Assembly (NCBI RefSeq): GCF_016937615.1
Contig: NZ_JAFHKI010000004.1
Coordinates: 1-35,911 of the forward strand
Origin: Pseudomonas lactucae
Lineage (GTDB): Bacteria > Pseudomonadota > Gammaproteobacteria > Pseudomonadales > Pseudomonadaceae
DNA length: 35,911 bases
Direction of reading: 5' to 3'
Shown here: piece after piece, positions 29,624 through 35,911 of the stretch
Layout of the letters: each line of letters opens with the position of its first letter
Position numbering within the stretch: position 1 is the stretch's first letter
Program-made: the position numbers and the translations under genes
The notes under the pieces: model-generated
Told to the model about the DNA's origin: nothing
The model's input: only the letters and a program-made list of their open reading frames with translations
The model's database searches: none

Positions 29624-29636
29624 CTCACTCCCACTC
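29624..29636 (-). other. Middle att-like copy of the guaA 3' end
   Basis: CTCACTCCCACTC (minus strand GAGTGGGAGTGAG) differs from the copy at 14842 by one base and shares GAGTGGGAGT with the real guaA end at 32043-32052. It separates the cdi island from the LysR/methyltransferase segment. Confidence 0.6.
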
Positions 29637-29696
29637 TATTATCAACAGGCTGTTCAGCCCCGATAAAATATGGATGATTCTACAAGCCACCAAAAC

Positions 29697-29720
29697 GATG
29701 CCACGAAAAATACCATTCAC
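29697..29720. repeat. 24-bp motif, copy B (possible integrase arm site)
   Basis: Shares CCACGAAAAATACCATT (29701-29717) with copy A at 14915 and lies at the identical 73-bp offset from its att-like core, although the 60 bp between core and motif are unrelated in the two places. Confidence 0.55.
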
Positions 29721-29798
29721 ACCCTCAGTCCCTTGTTGGGCGCTTGGTAGCCACCGTCTGCCGAAGTGATAGCCAGGTTGTAGAAATAATTTCACGTT

Positions 29799-30719
29799 TT
29801 ATATCCCTGATTGAAAACAGGCTTGCTGGTCAGCATCCTCGTGAGCCATCTGGACAAATCGAGATAATGGCGAGCCCTGTGGCGCACATCGATACACCAG
29901 TGTGAGAGGCACCGTGAAGTCGGATTGAGTATTAAGCTCCCGATATTTCACACTTTCTCGATGCAGCGATCTCAAGGTCTCAGGCACGATAGTTATCCCC
30001 TTGCCCGCGGCAACCAGAGTGACCGCGGAAAGTAATCTTGGTACATCGGCTGCGACGCGCGGCGTGAACCCCGCCTCCAGAAAGGCGGCAAAAAGCACAT
30101 CCTGGATGCCTGGGCCGTCAGCCCGTCGATAGAGGATAAGGCCTTCGGTTCTCAAAGCTGACAAGGCGATGGGACCGGTTTCCTGCGCCAGAGGATGTCC
30201 GATCGGCAAGGCGACAACCATGGGTTCTTGACACAGTACAACCGATTTCAGCATGGGATATCGCTGAGTTGTTGATCTCACGAACACGGCATCCAGCGAT
30301 TCCTCCACCAAGGCATCAAGCAAATCCCGCGTCGTGTTTTCGTGAGAATCAAGCGCGATCATAGGGTATCTCGCGTGAAATGCCCGTATCAACTGAGGAA
30401 CCTTTGGGTGTAAGGAAGCGGAACTGGTATAGCCAACGGCGATCCGTCCAAACTCACCGCGAGCTGCCTGCTGTGCCCGCATAACCGCCCGATCTACGTT
30501 GGCCAGCAGCTCTCGTGCTTCCTTCAAGAAAACACGACCAGCCGCATTCAGACGAATGCTGCGAGGGGTGCGATCGAACAGTCGCACCTCCATTTCGCGC
30601 TCCAAATCACGAATCTGTGAGCTGAGTGGCGGCTGCTGAATATTGAGGCGCTGCGCTGCCCGAGTCATGTGTTCTTCTTCGGCGACCACAACGAAGTAGC
30701 GCAGATGGCGAAGCTCCAT
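29799..30719 (-). CDS. LysR-family transcriptional regulator
   Basis: A 306-residue LysR-type regulator. The N-terminal winged helix-turn-helix (about 1-60) reads MELRHLRYFVVVAEEEHMTRAAQRLNIQQPPLSSQIRDLE. The C-terminal periplasmic-binding-like effector domain (about 90-295) has features such as FGRIAVGYTSSASLHPKVP and VAAGKGITIVPETL, the latter typical of the BenM/CatM-like branch. It is divergent from a SAM methyltransferase, with 105 bp between start codons and an inverted repeat inside, the usual arrangement for a LysR regulator controlling its neighbour. Ligand and exact target are unknown. Confidence 0.9.
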   Translation of the reverse strand: MELRHLRYFVVVAEEEHMTRAAQRLNIQQPPLSSQIRDLEREMEVRLFDRTPRSIRLNAAGRVFLKEARELLANVDRAVMRAQQAARGEFGRIAVGYTSSASLHPKVPQLIRAFHARYPMIALDSHENTTRDLLDALVEESLDAVFVRSTTQRYPMLKSVVLCQEPMVVALPIGHPLAQETGPIALSALRTEGLILYRRADGPGIQDVLFAAFLEAGFTPRVAADVPRLLSAVTLVAAGKGITIVPETLRSLHRESVKYRELNTQSDFTVPLTLVYRCAPQGSPLSRFVQMAHEDADQQACFQSGI

Positions 30720-30751
30720 GGCGTTACTACCTTTTATGTATGCTTTGGGTA

Positions 30752-30777
30752 CTTTGCATATATTTTACATTGCAAAG
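30752..30777. promoter_or_regulatory. Inverted repeat, likely LysR binding site
   Basis: CTTTGCA (30752-30758) and TGCAAAG (30771-30777) form a perfect inverted repeat with a 12-bp AT-rich spacer, midway between the divergent LysR and methyltransferase genes. The dyad with an AT-rich centre is compatible with a LysR recognition box. Confidence 0.6.
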
Positions 30778-30824
30778 AGGCATCCATACCATCTGGTGGT
30801 CGCAATCATTTGCAGGGTCTGGTT

Positions 30825-31601
30825 ATGAGCATCGACTTCCACTCCAGTGAAAACAGGTATACATACGCCGCTCGAGACGCCGACAGCGGATGGGCTACGG
30901 CTATCAAATCCGTGCTTGACCCATCAGGTAAACGCGTCGCGGACATCGGGTGTGGAGGCGGGATCTACTCAATCGCTTGGATCGAGCTTGGCGCCAAAGA
31001 AGTGATAGGCGTCGATTTTTCCGCCGAGATGGTCTCGGCCGCTCGAGAAAAATCAGTAAGACAGACGGGAATTTCCTTCCAAGTGGGCACCGCTGAGAAA
31101 ACAGACTTGGTGAGCGAGAGCATAGACATTGTTTTCGAGCGGGCGCTTATTCACCACATCAAAAATTACGACGCTTGTTTTGCCGAAGCTTTTCGTTTGC
31201 TTGTCCCTGGCGGGAAATTGCTGATTCAAGATCGCACGCCTGACGACGTGCAGGTTGCTGGGTCTCCTGTACACATTCGCGGGTATTTTTTCGAATGCTT
31301 CCCTCGACTACAGAAAGTTGAATCCAACCGAAGACCAACTGCTGATCGAGTTGTAGGCGCCCTACTGAAGGCTGGGTTTGAAAATCCAAAAACTATTCAG
31401 CTCTGGGAAATCAGAAAGACCTATGAGAACTTTGAAGACTTAGAGACTGACCTCCGTAATCGTACGGGCCGATCAATCCTGCATGAGCTTAATGATGAAG
31501 AATTGGCCAACTTGATCTCATTCATTAGTGGCCGTATCGATGTTGATCAGCCGATTAGAGAAATGGACAGATGGACATTGTGGCTTGCTGAGAAACCTTA
31601 A
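30825..31601 (+). CDS. Class I SAM-dependent methyltransferase
   Basis: A 258-residue protein with a Rossmann-like methyltransferase core. Motif I VADIGCGGGIYSIAW binds SAM, VIGVDFSAEMV is the second strand with its acidic residue, AEKTDLVSESIDIVFERALIHH is motif II, and LLVPGGKLLIQDRTPDD is the post-motif III strand. The substrate is not evident; it is of the UbiE/Methyltransf_11 type. The ATG at 30825 follows AGGG by 7 bp. The frame is open upstream into the LysR gene but those residues do not look like a methyltransferase. Divergent from the LysR gene and probably controlled by it. The 31602-32040 stretch after it contains no convincing gene. Confidence 0.85.
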   Translation: MSIDFHSSENRYTYAARDADSGWATAIKSVLDPSGKRVADIGCGGGIYSIAWIELGAKEVIGVDFSAEMVSAAREKSVRQTGISFQVGTAEKTDLVSESIDIVFERALIHHIKNYDACFAEAFRLLVPGGKLLIQDRTPDDVQVAGSPVHIRGYFFECFPRLQKVESNRRPTADRVVGALLKAGFENPKTIQLWEIRKTYENFEDLETDLRNRTGRSILHELNDEELANLISFISGRIDVDQPIREMDRWTLWLAEKP

Positions 31602-32040
31602 GGCACGGTCATCCTTGATGACTGGAACTCTGAGGGTTAGTTGGCGGAGCGCTCACTCACTACCAAGCCAAAAGTCTACCGAATGGCTTTGCCGCCCCCC
31701 TTTTACTCATTGCTGGGATCGGATGAGTGGCTTCCCCAGAACCTAAGGCCATCGCACTGTATAGAATCACGATGACAGAGGCACGAGAAGATAAGTAATA
31801 ACCCCTTTTGGGGAGTCGCAAGCATCAAAACAGCAATCAGGGCTTCAAGGCATTTCAGGTGCGCTAGGTAAGAGAAGACGCACTGTCGATGCCATGTCAG
31901 CTTCACCCAACTGAACATGGTATCGACATCCTTTTTGATGAAGCTTGCTCTGAGCACCATGACCGACGCCATTAATGACGTAGAAACCCTCGTAACCGTC
32001 AAAAATATTTTTAATTAAATCAAATGGTTACGAAAAAAAC
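31602..32040. other. Gene-free island end beside guaA
   Basis: About 440 bp without a credible gene. It holds a short CCCC-TTTT-GGGG hairpin near 31802-31813, a minus-strand frame (31703-32002) with unlikely composition, and a CGTAACC/GGTTACG inverted repeat (31991-31997 and 32026-32032) close to the guaA stop. It may be decayed island DNA; no terminator with a strong stem is seen for guaA here. Confidence 0.4.
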
Positions 32041-32052
32041 CTACTCCCACTC
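32041..32052 (-). other. attR-like sequence within the guaA 3' end
   Basis: The last codons and stop of guaA (minus strand GAGTGGGAGTAG). GAGTGGGAGT is shared exactly with the copy at 29624 and with one change at 14842. It is the guaA-proximal border of the accessory DNA. Confidence 0.55.
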
Positions 32053-33618
32053 AATCGTCGCCGGCGGCTTGCTCGACACGTCATACGTCACGCGCGAAAT
32101 ACCTTCGATCTCATTGATGATCCGGCCACTGACCGTTTCCAAAAGCTCGTAAGGCAGATGCGCCCAACGCGCCGTCATGAAGTCGATGGTTTCCACCGCA
32201 CGCAAGGCCACAACCCACGCGTAACGACGGCCATCGCCTACCACGCCAACGGATTTGACCGGCTGGAACACCACGAACGCCTGGCTGACTTTGTGGTACC
32301 AGTCGGCCTTGCGCAGTTCTTCGATGAAGATGTGGTCGGCGCGACGCAGCAGGTCGGCGTATTCCTTTTTCACTTCACCGAGGATGCGCACACCCAGGCC
32401 TGGGCCTGGGAAGGGGTGGCGGTAGACCATGTCGTAGGGCAGGCCCAGTTCCAGGCCAAGGCGGCGGACTTCGTCCTTGAACAGTTCGCGCAGCGGTTCT
32501 ACCAGCTTGAGGTTCATTTCCTCAGGCAGGCCACCTACGTTGTGGTGGGACTTGATCACGTGGGCCTTGCCGCTCTTGGCGCCGGCCGACTCGATCACGT
32601 CGGGGTAGATGGTGCCCTGGGCGAGGTACTTGATGTTGTCCAGTTTGTTGGACTGGGCATCGAAGACGTCGATGAAGGTGCGGCCAATGATCTTGCGCTT
32701 TTTCTCCGGGTCGGACTCGCCGGCCAGGTTGTTGAGGAACTGCTCCTCGGCGTTGGCGCGGATCACCTTGACGCCCATGTTCTCGGCGAACATGGCCATC
32801 ACTTGCTCACCTTCGTGCAGGCGCAGCAGGCCGTTGTCGACGAACACACAAGTCAACTGGTCGCCGATGGCCTTGTGCAGCAGCGCGGCGACCACGGAGG
32901 AGTCAACGCCGCCGGACAAACCGAGCAGCACGTTGTCGGTACCAACCTGGGCGCGCACCTGGGCGATGGCGTCTTCAGCGATTTTCGACGGCGTCCACAG
33001 GGCTTCACACTCACAGATGTCGAGGATGAAGCGCGACAGGATGCGCCCGCCTTGCTTGGTGTGGGTCACTTCCGGGTGGAACTGCACGCCGTAGTAACGA
33101 CGCTCGTCGCTGAACATGCCGGCGATCGGGCAGCTCGGAGTGCTGGCCAGGATGTGGAAGTCTTCCGGCATTTTGGTGACCTTGTCACCGTGGCTCATCC
33201 ATACGTCGAGGCCGAACAGGCCGTCGGCGTCGACGTGGTCTTCGATGCCGTCCAGCAGGCGGCTCTTGCCGACTACATCCACACGGGCATAACCAAACTC
33301 ACGCAGTTCGGAACCTTCGACCTTGCCGCCCAGTTGCTCGGCCATGGTTTGCATGCCGTAGCAGATGCCGAAGACCGGTACGCCCAGGTCGAATACGGCT
33401 TGCGGGCAACGCGGGCTGTTGGCTTCGTGCACGGACTCGGGGCCACCGGCGAGGATGACGCCTTTAGGTGCGAATTCGCGGATCGCTTCGTCATCCATGT
33501 CGAACGGGTGCAGTTCGCAGTACACACCGATTTCACGCACGCGGCGGGCGATCAGCTGGGTGTACTGGGAACCGAAGTCGAGGATCAGGATGCGGTGGGC
33601 GTGAATGTCGAGGGCCAT
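32041..33618 (-). CDS. guaA: GMP synthase (glutamine-hydrolysing)
   Basis: GuaA aminates XMP to GMP with ATP and glutamine in the cytosol. The 525-residue protein has an N-terminal class I amidotransferase (about 8-205) with Cys86 in GICYGM, His181 and Glu183 in QFHPEV. An ATP pyrophosphatase domain follows with the P-loop SGGVDSS (235-241), then a C-terminal dimerisation domain ending in ATIEWE. All key residues are present. It lies 80 bp after guaB and is presumably in the same transcript. The stop codon is TAG, while the two displaced guaA-end copies at 14842 and 29624 carry TGA. That fits a 3' end rebuilt by site-specific integration without loss of coding. Confidence 0.98.
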   Translation of the reverse strand: MALDIHAHRILILDFGSQYTQLIARRVREIGVYCELHPFDMDDEAIREFAPKGVILAGGPESVHEANSPRCPQAVFDLGVPVFGICYGMQTMAEQLGGKVEGSELREFGYARVDVVGKSRLLDGIEDHVDADGLFGLDVWMSHGDKVTKMPEDFHILASTPSCPIAGMFSDERRYYGVQFHPEVTHTKQGGRILSRFILDICECEALWTPSKIAEDAIAQVRAQVGTDNVLLGLSGGVDSSVVAALLHKAIGDQLTCVFVDNGLLRLHEGEQVMAMFAENMGVKVIRANAEEQFLNNLAGESDPEKKRKIIGRTFIDVFDAQSNKLDNIKYLAQGTIYPDVIESAGAKSGKAHVIKSHHNVGGLPEEMNLKLVEPLRELFKDEVRRLGLELGLPYDMVYRHPFPGPGLGVRILGEVKKEYADLLRRADHIFIEELRKADWYHKVSQAFVVFQPVKSVGVVGDGRRYAWVVALRAVETIDFMTARWAHLPYELLETVSGRIINEIEGISRVTYDVSSKPPATIEWE

Positions 33619-33652
33619 GAAGTCAGTCTCGTCTAATGAATCAGAAACAACT

Positions 33653-33673
33653 CGGGGCTGAAGAACAGCCCCG
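33653..33673 (-). other. Hairpin between guaB and guaA
   Basis: CGGGGCTG (33653-33660) and CAGCCCCG (33666-33673) pair perfectly over a 5-nt loop, within the 80-bp gap. There is no T run on the minus strand after it, so it may tune readthrough or message stability rather than terminate fully. Confidence 0.55.
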
Positions 33674-33698
33674 GTTACTTAACATTTTGCTGGAAGCC

Positions 33699-35821
<2,123 letters not shown>

Positions 35822-35853
35822 GAGAGTCCTGCGGTGTGGCTGCTGACGCCATC

Positions 35854-35911
35854 GGGGGCAAGCCCCCTCCCACCGTTGAAGGTATTCACAATTGAAAAAT
35901 GTGGGAGGGGG
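35854..35911. repeat. Extragenic palindrome pair at the window edge
   Basis: GGGGGCAAGCCCCC (35854-35867) is a small hairpin. CCCCCTCCCAC (35863-35873) is the perfect inverse of GTGGGAGGGGG (35901-35911). The last 11-mer is identical to the one at 11-21. The element may continue beyond the window. Confidence 0.65.

Noticed and set aside
29311..29769. 152-codon plus-strand frame near the middle att-like site
   Set aside because: It overlaps the membrane-protein gene and a terminator hairpin, with non-protein-like composition.
31703..32002. 99-codon minus-strand frame beside guaA
   Set aside because: No family features or ribosome site; composition suggests non-coding or decayed DNA.

Overview
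The window looks like the chromosome of a fluorescent-group Pseudomonas. GC is high, the purL/mltF and guaB/guaA genes are typical of that genus, and short GTGGGAGGGGG- and GGGAGCAAGCTCCC-type extragenic palindromes occur at several places. Gene names rest on motifs and remembered family sequences; no database search was possible.

Left block (1-14.8 kb): a NIF3/YqfO-like small protein and purL (minus strand), then divergent mltF (plus). Next is a five-gene minus-strand trehalose operon: treB (EIIBC), treC (phosphotrehalase), a LamB-type sugar porin, a three-domain EIIA-HPr-EI phosphotransferase and a tiny EIIB-like protein without its phosphorylatable cysteine. It is read divergently from treR. 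The treB-treR gap holds two 16-bp operators that are exact inverted copies of each other. Together these genes describe uptake across the outer membrane, PEP-dependent phosphorylation and import, and hydrolysis of trehalose-6-phosphate to glucose and glucose-6-phosphate.

Middle block (14.8-32.0 kb): accessory DNA apparently inserted at the 3' end of guaA. Two extra copies of the guaA 3'-terminal sequence lie at 14842 and 29624. Each is followed on its left by a strong terminator, and each carries the same 24-bp motif 73 bp to its right. This suggests two tandem, integrase-less genomic islands. The larger one carries a complete contact-dependent inhibition locus of the cdiBCAI type: outer-membrane transporter CdiB, a HlyC-like lysine acyltransferase CdiC, a 3102-residue CdiA, and CdiI. 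The CdiA C-terminus looks like an Ntox15 (HxxD) DNase, and CdiI looks like a Tdi1-type (GAD-like plus DUF1851) immunity protein. CdiI starts at a TTG overlapping the cdiA stop codon. A truncated DUF6361-like gene and an AT-rich membrane-protein gene follow. The smaller island has a LysR regulator divergent from a SAM methyltransferase.

Right block (32.0-35.9 kb): guaA and guaB (minus strand, GMP synthesis) with a clear sigma70-type promoter upstream of guaB, then a small protein with two CxxC pairs, and another extragenic palindrome at the window edge. I saw no rRNA, tRNA, CRISPR array, intact insertion sequence or integrase gene.
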